This document shows positions 1-6,701 of a stretch of 6,701 nt of DNA, in pieces. Position 1 is the stretch's first letter. Every line of letters begins with the position of its first letter. The translations under genes and the position numbers were made by a program. This DNA comes from Actinomycetota bacterium (GTDB taxonomy: Bacteria; Actinomycetota; Actinomycetes; S36-B12; UBA10799), in assembly GCA_030837395.1 (NCBI GenBank), contig JAUPKO010000588.1, forward strand, positions 1 through 6,701, given 5' to 3'. Below the pieces are notes generated by a model. That model saw only the letters and a list, made by a program, of their open reading frames with translations. It searched no databases and was not told the origin of the DNA.

Positions 1-1472
1 GAGGCAACACCCGAACCCAAGCCGACAACGGGAACCGGGACTGTGGAGTGGTTTCTGGTGCCATTGCCCAACGTGCCGAAGCCATTTGAACCCCAGCAGT
101 AGGCACCGCCAGCAAGTGTCGTGGCGCAAGTGCCCCTATCTGCGGCCGAGATCGATGCCACGCGCGAGCCGAGGCCCGTCACCCGCACCGGGGTCGTCGC
201 ACCTGAGGTGGTTCCGTTGCCCAGTTCGCCCCGCTGGTTCACGCCCCAGCAGAAGGCCGCACCCGATTTCATCACCGCACAGCTGTGGAGTCTGCCCGCA
301 CTGATGGATGCGACACCGGCGCCCAGGCCTCTCACGCCGACAGGAACCTTCGTCTTGGTGGTGGTGCCGTTGCCGAGTTGACCCTTCCAGTTGTGGCCCC
401 AGCAGTAGGCGGCGCCGCCGACGGTCACCGCACACGTGTGACCGTAGCCAGCGGAAAACTGTTTCCACGCCCCTGGCGGTGGAGGTGGTGTCGACCTGCC
501 GGTGAGGCGTTTGCCTACCTCGTTCGTGGCCTTCCACAGTGGACTGCCCTCGACGGTGGCGTAGGCGTAGCTGGTGTGAATCCTGGACGAGTTCGCATAG
601 CCCACAATCTGTGACAGGCCGCTGTCGCAGACGATGTCGTTCTTGGCGCACACGTTGAACGTCTTCGTCCGCATCGTCACGGTGATGTCCACGCGGGGAT
701 TCCATGGCAGCAGCGTGGTGATGCCCTTGCCCGTCGTGGGGGCACCACCGGCCAGCCATGTCGCCCCGCTACCGGCGACCCGGTCACCGTCGGCCAGCAG
801 CACCACCCCGACCACCTTGCTCAATGCCGCCCGACCTTGGGCGGTGGTGGCCAGCTTGGTCATCGCCCGGTGCATCACCATCGCACCCTGGGAATACCCG
901 GCCAACACGATCGGCCGCTTGTTCTGGCACCCCTTGGACACCTCTGTGACGTACCAAACTGTGTGCGCGGCGCCGGCCTCGATCGACGCCGTGAACGGCT
1001 TGACCCGGTTCGCGTACCAGATGGTCAGGGCCGTGGAGGCCGACCCGGGCACCGCCAGGCCAGCGGCCTCCGCCGCACTAGGAGCCAACGTCGTGGTGGA
1101 TTCGGCCGGGTAGTTGACCGCGTGCGTGACCATCGGAACCTTCCAGGTGTCTCGCAGCCGATCACGCACCGACTTGACATGTGAACCCATGAACTCGGTC
1201 AAAGCCGCCTTCTGAGCATTGTCCGTCTCCCCCGACCCAGCCGCCCCCACAAACACCACCTGGGAACACGGATCCACCGCCTGCGGCGACACTCCCGCGG
1301 CTGCAGCGGACACATCGGCCTCCGGTGCCACGTCCACCGCTGACGAGGCCCCTGACGCCGCTTCCGCCGCTGTTGACGACACCACCCCAACTCCCAGCAG
1401 CGCCACGATCGTTACCAGCGCGCTTGCCATGATCCCCAGCCGCCTGCGCCTGTCACAACTCATGACGATCAT
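1..1472 (-). CDS. Secreted cutinase-family esterase fused to RCC1 repeats (partial, C-terminus beyond left edge)
   Basis: 490 codons are visible. An in-frame TGA lies 18 bp upstream of the ATG at 1472, so the start is that ATG or the one at 1463; neither has a strong ribosome site. A signal peptide is clear: basic RRRRLG, a hydrophobic stretch at about 14-32, then an Ala-rich cleavage region near 35-40. Residues about 68-320 are a cutinase/serine esterase domain: strand QVVFVGAAGSGE, nucleophile elbow GYSQG (Ser194), Asp279 in CAKNDIVC, and His299 in RIHTSY. Cys275 and Cys282 match the family's second disulfide, and Cys69 and Cys182 could form the first. A linker (GRSTPPPPPG, about 325-334) leads to RCC1-type repeats. 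Cutinases hydrolyse cutin, polyesters, lipid esters or short acyl esters outside the cell; the substrate here is unknown. RCC1 repeats build propellers that usually bind proteins or ligands. The fusion suggests a substrate- or surface-targeting module (inference). Cutinase domains are usually about 200 residues, and most family members have no propeller. Confidence 0.88.
   Translation of the reverse strand, partial: MIVMSCDRRRRLGIMASALVTIVALLGVGVVSSTAAEAASGASSAVDVAPEADVSAAAAGVSPQAVDPCSQVVFVGAAGSGETDNAQKAALTEFMGSHVKSVRDRLRDTWKVPMVTHAVNYPAESTTTLAPSAAEAAGLAVPGSASTALTIWYANRVKPFTASIEAGAAHTVWYVTEVSKGCQNKRPIVLAGYSQGAMVMHRAMTKLATTAQGRAALSKVVGVVLLADGDRVAGSGATWLAGGAPTTGKGITTLLPWNPRVDITVTMRTKTFNVCAKNDIVCDSGLSQIVGYANSSRIHTSYAYATVEGSPLWKATNEVGKRLTGRSTPPPPPGAWKQFSAGYGHTCAVTVGGAAYCWGHNWKGQLGNGTTTKTKVPVGVRGLGAGVASISAGRLHSCAVMKSGAAFCWGVNQRGELGNGTTSGATTPVRVTGLGSRVASISAADRGTCATTLAGGAYCWGSNGFGTLGNGTRNHSTVPVPVVGLGSGVA
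9..467 (-). repeat. Three 51-codon RCC1-type repeats in the cutinase fusion
   Basis: Residues 336-488 of the cutinase fusion divide into three units of exactly 51 residues. Each has the pattern SAG...C-A-(V/T)...G-(G/A)-A-(Y/F)-C-W-G...LGNGT...V...GLG. The unit cysteines fall at 347/357, 398/408 and 449/459, always 10 apart. A fourth unit begins at the left edge. RCC1 propellers normally have about seven blades, so roughly four more would be expected outside the window. The CWG and LGNGT signatures match bacterial extracellular RCC1 proteins from general family knowledge. Confidence 0.85.
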
Positions 1473-1515
1473 CGCCCCACACCACCCTCACCGGCCAGCC
1501 AGCGCCAACCCCACG

Positions 1516-1980
1516 TCCCATACGAGCACAAACCGCGCGTTCGCCACCCCGACCATCGGCACCGACGGGACGATCTACGTGGGGTCAGCCGACCACAACG
1601 TCTCCGGCTTCACGCCGGCAGGTCAGCAGGTGTGGCGCTTCACCACCGGCGGCATCATCGACACCGCACCTGCCCTACTCGCCTCTGAGCCTGGCGTCGG
1701 CGCATCGATGGTGATCGGCTCCGGCGACGAGAAGCTCTATCGGGTGCGCACTGCCCGCAGCTCCCCCGTGGTGGGCTGCACCCCGGAAGGGACCGGGCAC
1801 ATCGTCTACGTTGGCTCGTCCAACGACCAGCTCTATGCGATCAACGCCGCCGCCGGAACCCGGCGCTGGGCCTATGACAGCAACGCGGATGAAGCTCAAC
1901 TCGCCAACCGCACCATGCTCAACTCCTCGCCCGCGCTGGGCTCGGAGGGCGTCTACATCGGCAGTCAGGACGGCGTCGTG
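1516..1980 (+). pseudogene. Fragment of a PQQ-like beta-propeller repeat protein
   Basis: In one plus-strand frame the translation shows classic PQQ/quinoprotein-like blade motifs: TIGTDGTIYVGSADHNVSGF, GQQVWRFTTGGIIDTAPAL, MVIGSGDEKLYRVRT, then SSPVVG, IVYVGSSNDQLYAINAAAG, RRWAYDS, and SSPALGSEGVYIGSQDGVV. About three blades are covered, whereas such proteins usually have six to eight and are often exported. The frame stays open to the left into the antisense of the cutinase gene, but no start codon has a ribosome site; the ATG at 1462 overlaps the cutinase start. There is no signal peptide. A piece seems lost around 1750-1755, where one blade ends abruptly and the next begins mid-strand. 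After 1980 the frame reads into Trp/Arg-rich nonsense made by a GGT-rich repeat. I therefore call it a remnant. A shortened expressed gene is less likely. Codon third positions are GC-rich, so decay looks recent. Confidence 0.6.
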
Positions 1981-1986
1981 TGGCAG

Positions 1987-2010
1987 CGGTGGTGGCGGTG
2001 GTGGCGGTGG
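1987..2010 (+). repeat. 9-bp GGT-rich tandem repeat (about 2.7 copies)
   Basis: The unit CGGTGGTGG occurs at 1987-1995 and 1996-2004, with six more bases at 2005-2010, all perfect. In the PQQ frame it reads as Arg-Trp-Trp; in the next frame it reads as eight glycines followed by AGSRGG, which looks like a normal glycine-rich linker. That contrast suggests a frameshift just before the repeat, or that the repeat marks a rearrangement junction. Confidence 0.8.
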
Positions 2011-2234
2011 AGCTGGCAGCCGCGGTGGAGTTCTTGCCGCCGTGGGGGGCAGGGCTCGGCGGCCTCAACCACCATGGTCGTCCTCGGCTTCACGAATGTG
2101 GAGAACCTCAACTCCGCCGGCCAAGTAACGGTCAACTCAGGACCCACCTGCTTCCTGACGGGCCACGTGAACTTCCCACCGGCGAAAGGTCCGCGCCGCC
2201 GCAGCAGGGACTGTACAAGATTGTCGGACACGCC
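2011..2234. other. Unassigned stretch after the PQQ remnant, coding status unclear
   Basis: No confident gene. Two readings share third codon positions, so both look equally GC3-rich and cannot be separated by codon bias. On the plus strand, in the PQQ frame, about 2065-2190 gives a beta-like segment (VVLGFTNVENLNSAGQ, then VTVNSGPTCFLTGHVNFPP). On the minus strand a GTG at 2231, three bases after the lipoprotein stop, opens an 88-codon frame ending at 1965 whose distal half is His/Arg-rich from the GGT repeat. That GTG has no spaced ribosome site. I recognise neither product. The stretch may be the tail of the decayed gene. Confidence 0.4.
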
Positions 2235-2708
2235 CTACACGTTGCCGCAGTTCAGGCCCTTGGAATTCAGATCATCGAGCACGACGATCTGGCAGGTCGT
2301 CATGTCCGTGGTGTCGACGATCGACAGGCTCACACCGCCCAGGGCCTCGCCGAAGTTGACCACCCAACCGGCGGCAGCAACCTGTGCTTGGAATTCCGGG
2401 TCGGCGTTGATGACCTTCAGTTGATCACCCAGGCTCGTCCGAGCGCCGCAGATCAAGGTGTCGTACTTGCTGGTGGCCAGCGCCTGCAATTCGGCATTCT
2501 TGGATTCGCCGCTGACGCTGGCCGTGGTGCAGCCACCATCGGACGTTGCCGCACCGGACGCCGCCTCTGAGCCGCCCTGCGAGGGCGCGGCCGCCGACGT
2601 CTGCGGCTCCGGCGGTGTGCTCGATTCGGTCTCGGTGGTGGTGCCGCCGCAGGCAGCCAGCGCCACCACTGCCACCGCCAGCACAGGAATGCTCTTTGCC
2701 GACGTCAT
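2235..2708 (-). CDS. Small putative lipoprotein of unknown function
   Basis: 157 residues. A lipoprotein signal is evident: MTSAKS, a hydrophobic core at about 7-19, then the lipobox LAAC with Cys20 as the lipidated residue. Processing would anchor it to the outer face of the membrane. Residues 21-59 are a low-complexity Thr/Ser/Pro/Gly/Ala linker. The remainder (60-157) is a compact domain with four cysteines (60, 87, 139, 154), possibly two disulfides; it contains SKYDTLICGARTSLGDQLKV and a beta-like VSLSIVDTT segment. I recognise no family. The start at 2708 places the signal peptide correctly and has GGAGAGG about 11 bases upstream; an in-frame ATG at 2735 would add nine residues and lacks a ribosome site. 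It is divergent from the patatin gene and may share its control region. Lipoprotein assignment is firm; the role is unknown. Confidence 0.8.
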   Translation of the reverse strand: MTSAKSIPVLAVAVVALAACGGTTTETESSTPPEPQTSAAAPSQGGSEAASGAATSDGGCTTASVSGESKNAELQALATSKYDTLICGARTSLGDQLKVINADPEFQAQVAAAGWVVNFGEALGGVSLSIVDTTDMTTCQIVVLDDLNSKGLNCGNV

Positions 2709-2759
2709 CGCGATCCCGACCTCTCCGCCTCGCATACGCCCGATCCACTTGGGTCGACC

Positions 2760-2783
2760 GTGGGTGGGCGATCACCCACCTAC
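2760..2783. promoter_or_regulatory. Imperfect 24-bp palindrome, candidate operator
   Basis: The arms GTGGGTGGGC and ACCCACCTAC flank a central GATC, with 8 of 10 arm positions complementary. It sits between two divergent genes, 51 bp upstream of the lipoprotein start and 108 bp upstream of the patatin start. Such symmetric sites often bind dimeric repressors (TetR or GntR types, for example). No regulator gene is nearby, so this is inferred from position and symmetry only. Confidence 0.35.
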
Positions 2784-2876
2784 ATCCATCATCAGCCTGA
2801 TCCGTGCCCGCGGTGCCGCCCGGGTCGTCACCTGCCACCCTGCCCAGGGCCACCTGGCATGCTGAAGCCCGGATAC

Positions 2877-2883
2877 GAGGAGG
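2877..2883 (+). promoter_or_regulatory. Ribosome binding site of the patatin gene
   Basis: GAGGAGG lies 8 bases before the ATG at 2892. It fixes that start over an in-frame GTG at 2886, only 2 bases from the site, and over longer upstream in-frame openings with no patatin homology. Confidence 0.8.
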
Positions 2884-2891
2884 CGGTGCAC

Positions 2892-3836
2892 ATGCGGATC
2901 GGACTGGTCCTCGGCGGTGGCGGACTGACCGGTGGCGCGTTCCACGCCGGGGTGGTCGCCGCCCTGGCCGAGGCCGGCGGCTGGGACGCCCGCACCGCCG
3001 GGGTTCTGTTGGGCACCTCGGCGGGGTCGATCACGGCCACGTCTCTTGCCGCTGGGATGCCGCCGGCAGACCTCGCAGCGCGCGCCCTTGGGCAGGAGTT
3101 GTCGCCGGCGGGTGCGGCGATCCTCGCCAGGGTCTCGCCCGGGGCGCGCGAATTCGCCGCCAGTGAGGCAGCGTCGCGGGCACCGGCGTCGCCGGACCTG
3201 CTGCGGGCGATGGCCCGCGATCCGCTGCAGGCACACCCCGGCAAGGTGGTGGCCGCGGCGCTGCCCGAAGGTCGAATCTCAACCGCCCCCATAGCCCGCA
3301 GCATGGGCGAGCTGTGTACCGGCAGCTGGCCGTCCACCCGCTTGCGGCTGACCGCTTTCCGCCTCTCCGACGGCCAGACCGTCGTGTTCGGCCGCCCGGG
3401 TGCGCCACCGCCGCCGATCGGCTCGGCCGTGGCAGCATCCTGCGCGATCCCCGGCTACTTCACGCCGGTGAACATCGACGGCGAACGGTACGTCGACGGC
3501 GGCACCACCTCGGCCTGCAACGCCGACGCAGTAATGCACGAGGACGTCGACGTCGTGATCGTCAGCGCGCCCATGGCCATCCACTCCGGGGTGACCCTCG
3601 CCCCCGATGTCCCGTGGCGGCGGGTGATGCGTCGACAGGTTGACCGCGAGATCACCCGACTGCGGGCGGCGGGCAAGGACGTCTTCCTGTTCGCCCCCGG
3701 CAAGGCCGAGATCAGCGCCATGGGCCCCAATCCGATGGCGCCAGGGCGGGAGGCCGCCGTCACTGCCGCCACTGTCGAGGCCGCGACGGCGCGGATCGCA
3801 GCGGACTCCCGGCTACGGGACCTTGGCGGGTCGTGA
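2892..3836 (+). CDS. Patatin-like phospholipase / serine hydrolase (RssA-type)
   Basis: 314 residues, with the patatin Ser-Asp dyad intact. The oxyanion loop is GGGGLTGG (8-15), the nucleophile elbow is GTSAG (Ser43), and the catalytic Asp202 is in YVDGGT. The segment AASCAIPGYFTPV (181-193) matches the family's conserved pre-Asp region, and MGPNPMAPGREAAV near the C-terminus matches a motif seen in bacterial RssA-type patatins. The family hydrolyses acyl esters of phospholipids or other lipids; the physiological substrate is not predictable. There is no signal peptide or transmembrane segment, so it is probably cytoplasmic or membrane-peripheral. The start is set by the GAGGAGG site. The gene is divergent from the lipoprotein gene, and its last 24 bases overlap the 3' end of the antiporter gene on the opposite strand, leaving no room for an intergenic terminator. 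Confidence 0.92.
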   Translation: MRIGLVLGGGGLTGGAFHAGVVAALAEAGGWDARTAGVLLGTSAGSITATSLAAGMPPADLAARALGQELSPAGAAILARVSPGAREFAASEAASRAPASPDLLRAMARDPLQAHPGKVVAAALPEGRISTAPIARSMGELCTGSWPSTRLRLTAFRLSDGQTVVFGRPGAPPPPIGSAVAASCAIPGYFTPVNIDGERYVDGGTTSACNADAVMHEDVDVVIVSAPMAIHSGVTLAPDVPWRRVMRRQVDREITRLRAAGKDVFLFAPGKAEISAMGPNPMAPGREAAVTAATVEAATARIAADSRLRDLGGS

Positions 3837-4988
3837 TCGGTTGCCGATGGCGCGGGCAAGGAAGGGTGCCGCGGCCGCAGTGATGATCACATACGTCGCC
3901 ACCAACGCGTTGAAATTGCTCGGCAGGACGGCGCTGGTGGCGACGAGGCCGGCGATCACCACCGAGAACTCACCACGAGCCGTCAGCAAGGCGCCGGCCC
4001 GCAGCCGGGCATCGGTCTTGAGAGCGACCTTGCTGATCTTCCAACCTGTCAGGAACTTCGTCCCCGTCGTCACCACCGCCAGCAGCAGCGCGGGCAGCAG
4101 CACCGCGGGCATCTCCCGAGGGTCCGCGGTCAGGCCGAAGTAGGCGAAGAACACCGCGGCCAACAGGTCACGCAACGGGTCGAGGCGTCGACGTGCGATC
4201 TCAGCCACCTCGCCGGTCAGCAGCAAGCCCACGAGGAAGGCCGCCACAGCGGGCGAGAAGCCGAACTGACCGGCCACACCCGCCGCCGCGATGGCAGCCC
4301 CGAACACCAGCAGCAGCAGACCCACCGGATCGCTCACGTTGAGCAGGCGGTGGAACTTCGGCGACCCCTTCACACTGATGATCAGCGTCACGGTCACCAC
4401 CAGCAGCGCGACTCCCACGGTGATCAACCCGCTGACCAGCCCCGCACCTGTCAGCAGCAGCGTCAACACTGGCAGGTACGGCGCCATCACGAGGTCCTCG
4501 ATGATGAGCACGCTCACCACCCGCGGCGTCTCCGGATTGCGCCGCCAATGCAGGTCGCGCACCAGTTGGCTGACGATCCCCGACGACGAGATGTAGGTGA
4601 TCCCGCCGAGCGCGACCGCACCCACCAGACCCCAGCCGAAAAGCAATGCCAGAATCACCCCCGGGGTGGCGTTGGCCACAACGTCGACGACGCCGGCGTA
4701 GGCGGTTTTGCGGGCGCTCTTGAGCAGTTCTTGCCCGGAGTACTCCAGACCCAGCAACAACAACAGCAGCACCACGCCGAGTTCGGCCACGATCTGCACG
4801 AAGTCGTCACTAGCCGGGATCCCCACCAGGCCGCCGTCGCCGAACGCGAGCCCAACCAGCAGGTAGAGCGGTACCGGCGAAATCGCGAATCGGTGAGCGA
4901 AGCGAGCCAGCAGTCCGAGCCCGAGCAGCAGAACGCCGAACTCGACGAAGAGCGCCGATACACTACCGGCCGATGCGGCAATGATCAT
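3813..4988 (-). CDS. CPA2-family monovalent cation:proton antiporter (KefB/KhtU-like membrane subunit)
   Basis: 391 residues and almost wholly hydrophobic, with about 11-13 predicted membrane segments, the usual size of a CPA2 membrane domain. Diagnostic features are AELGVVLLLLLLGLEYSG (68-85), the helix-break region GGITYISSSGIVSQL (128-142), the acidic pair Glu164-Asp165 in VLIIEDLVMAPYLP (the expected ion-binding position), VAGQFGFSPAVAAFLVGLLL (238-257), and LLTARGEFSVVIAGL (334-348). The family exchanges K+ or Na+ for H+ across the cytoplasmic membrane, in pH and cation homeostasis. No TrkA-N or TrkA-C regulatory domain is attached; the protein ends in a short basic tail. KhtU-type antiporters commonly pair with a small TrkA-C subunit encoded next door, and none is present here. 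The start ATG at 4988 has only a weak ribosome site (GGGA). Its 3' end overlaps the patatin gene by 24 bp. Ion specificity is unknown. Confidence 0.88.
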   Translation of the reverse strand: MIIAASAGSVSALFVEFGVLLLGLGLLARFAHRFAISPVPLYLLVGLAFGDGGLVGIPASDDFVQIVAELGVVLLLLLLGLEYSGQELLKSARKTAYAGVVDVVANATPGVILALLFGWGLVGAVALGGITYISSSGIVSQLVRDLHWRRNPETPRVVSVLIIEDLVMAPYLPVLTLLLTGAGLVSGLITVGVALLVVTVTLIISVKGSPKFHRLLNVSDPVGLLLLVFGAAIAAAGVAGQFGFSPAVAAFLVGLLLTGEVAEIARRRLDPLRDLLAAVFFAYFGLTADPREMPAVLLPALLLAVVTTGTKFLTGWKISKVALKTDARLRAGALLTARGEFSVVIAGLVATSAVLPSNFNALVATYVIITAAAAPFLARAIGNRSRPAKVP

Positions 4989-5015
4989 GGCGGTCCCGGT
5001 GCCTGGTCACGCTTG

Positions 5016-5046
5016 ATCCTATGGCGCCGGCGATCTGGCGAGTCAA
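5016..5046 (-). promoter_or_regulatory. Possible promoter of the antiporter gene
   Basis: On the minus strand TTGACT (5046-5041; five of six matches to the -35 consensus) is followed after 19 bases by TAGGAT (5021-5016; four of six to -10). The spacer is longer than the ideal 17. It would start transcription about 20 bases before the antiporter ATG, in the 62-bp gap after the ABC ATPase. If real, the antiporter is expressed independently of the sugar importer. Confidence 0.3.
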
Positions 5047-5050
5047 CCGC

Positions 5051-6232
<1,182 letters not shown>

Positions 6233-6236
6233 TGCT

Positions 6237-6701
6237 CTAGCCCTTCAATCCGGATGAGGCGACGCTCTGGACGAACCAGCGCTGGAAGATGAGGAAGACG
6301 ATCAGAACGGGCAGGACCATCATCACGCCGAAGGCCATGATCTGGCCCCAGTCGTACGGGGGTTGGCCCTGGAACACCGACAGCGCCAGGGGCAGCGGCC
6401 GAGACTCGGGATCGCTGACCATCAGCACGGGCCACAGGAACGAGGCCCACACTGATAAGAAGGTGAGGATCGTGACGGAGGCGAACACCGGCTTGCTCAT
6501 GGGCACGACCACGTAGAAGAAGGTCTTCCACGGTCCGGCACCGTCGATCCGCGCGGCCTCCTCGACCTGCTTGGGCAGGCCGATGAAGAACGTGTAGAAC
6601 AGGTAAATCGAGAACGCGTTGGCGATGAACGGCAGGAACTGCACGAACACCGTATTGCGCTGCTCGTTGAGCATGTAGAACAGCGGCACCGCGATCGCCT
6701 C
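6237..6701 (-). CDS. Carbohydrate ABC transporter permease, MalG-type (partial, N-terminus beyond right edge)
   Basis: 154 C-terminal residues are visible; the frame is open to the window edge, so the true start lies outside. Family members are about 270-300 residues. The diagnostic EAA loop reads EEAARIDGAGPWKTFFYVVVP, the cytoplasmic helix that docks on the ATPase. It is preceded by a membrane segment (FIANAFSIYLFYTFFIGLP) and followed by two more (VFASVTILTFLSVWASFLW and MAFGVMMVLPVLIVFLIFQR). The C-terminal RWFVQSVASSGLKG is typical of CUT1 inner-membrane permeases, which form the second half of the translocation pore. It is followed after 4 bp by the ATPase gene, so it belongs to the same operon. 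The partner permease and the binding protein are expected further right. Substrate unknown. Confidence 0.92.
   Translation of the reverse strand, partial: EAIAVPLFYMLNEQRNTVFVQFLPFIANAFSIYLFYTFFIGLPKQVEEAARIDGAGPWKTFFYVVVPMSKPVFASVTILTFLSVWASFLWPVLMVSDPESRPLPLALSVFQGQPPYDWGQIMAFGVMMVLPVLIVFLIFQRWFVQSVASSGLKG

Noticed and set aside
136..759. A 207-codon minus-strand frame within the cutinase fusion
   Set aside because: Its product is a His/Arg-rich shadow. The other minus frame gives an intact cutinase triad and RCC1 repeats.
1987..2010. CRISPR or attachment-site repeat
   Set aside because: The unit is only 9 bp, contiguous, without spacers, and there are no cas or integrase genes.
1219..2424. 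A 401-codon plus-strand open frame as one complete gene
   Set aside because: Its first 240 bases are antisense to the cutinase signal and N-terminal region, and its end is antisense to the lipoprotein. Only about 1516-1980 shows real PQQ-like motifs.
2709..2735. An upstream ATG for the lipoprotein
   Set aside because: It has no ribosome site and would put nine extra residues ahead of a well-formed lipoprotein signal.
2760..2891. A longer N-terminus for the patatin protein
   Set aside because: The extension is Pro/Cys/Arg-rich with no homology, and the strong GAGGAGG site points to the ATG at 2892, just before the oxyanion loop.
4989..5050. Rho-independent terminator between the ATPase and antiporter genes
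   Set aside because: There is a short GC-rich symmetry (GCGCCGGCG) but no stable stem followed by a T run.

Overview
The window is GC-rich throughout. Its codons end mostly in G or C, and it carries a secreted cutinase-family protein, an acylated lipoprotein with a Thr/Ser/Pro linker, a patatin-like hydrolase and an SugC/UgpC-type sugar ABC ATPase. Together these point to a high-GC Actinomycetota chromosome. I cannot resolve the genus. There are no rRNA or tRNA genes, CRISPR arrays, transposases or phage genes.

Left part (1-1472, minus strand): the first 490 codons of a secreted protein that runs off the left edge. It has a signal peptide, a cutinase-fold domain with a complete Ser-Asp-His triad, a short Ser/Thr/Pro linker, and at least three RCC1-type beta-propeller repeats. 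This cutinase-RCC1 fusion is the most unusual gene here.

Middle left (about 1516-2234): a plus-strand fragment of a PQQ-like (quinoprotein-type) beta-propeller gene with no credible start, an apparent internal deletion and no proper 3' end. A 9-bp GGT-rich tandem repeat and about 220 bases of ambiguous sequence follow. I read this as a decayed or rearranged gene. It lies directly upstream of the cutinase gene, so any cutinase promoter must sit in or beside it.

Middle (2235-3836): a small putative lipoprotein (minus) and a patatin-like serine hydrolase (plus) are transcribed divergently from a 183-bp region that holds an imperfect 24-bp palindrome. The patatin gene ends inside the 3' end of a CPA2-family cation/proton antiporter gene on the other strand, a 24-bp tail-to-tail overlap.

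Right part (3813-6701, minus strand): a sugar-type ABC importer permease (cut off at the right edge) is followed 4 bp later by its ATPase, and 62 bp after that by the antiporter, which may have its own promoter. The permease and ATPase are the end of an importer operon. The other permease and the binding protein presumably lie beyond the right edge. The antiporter is probably a separate K+ or Na+/H+ exchange function. Its regulatory subunit is not adjacent.

Taken together, the window is mostly envelope and transport functions, with two predicted ester hydrolases (a secreted cutinase and a probably cytoplasmic patatin) on either side of a small lipoprotein. I see no proven new system. The cutinase-propeller fusion and the lipoprotein/patatin divergon deserve the closest look.
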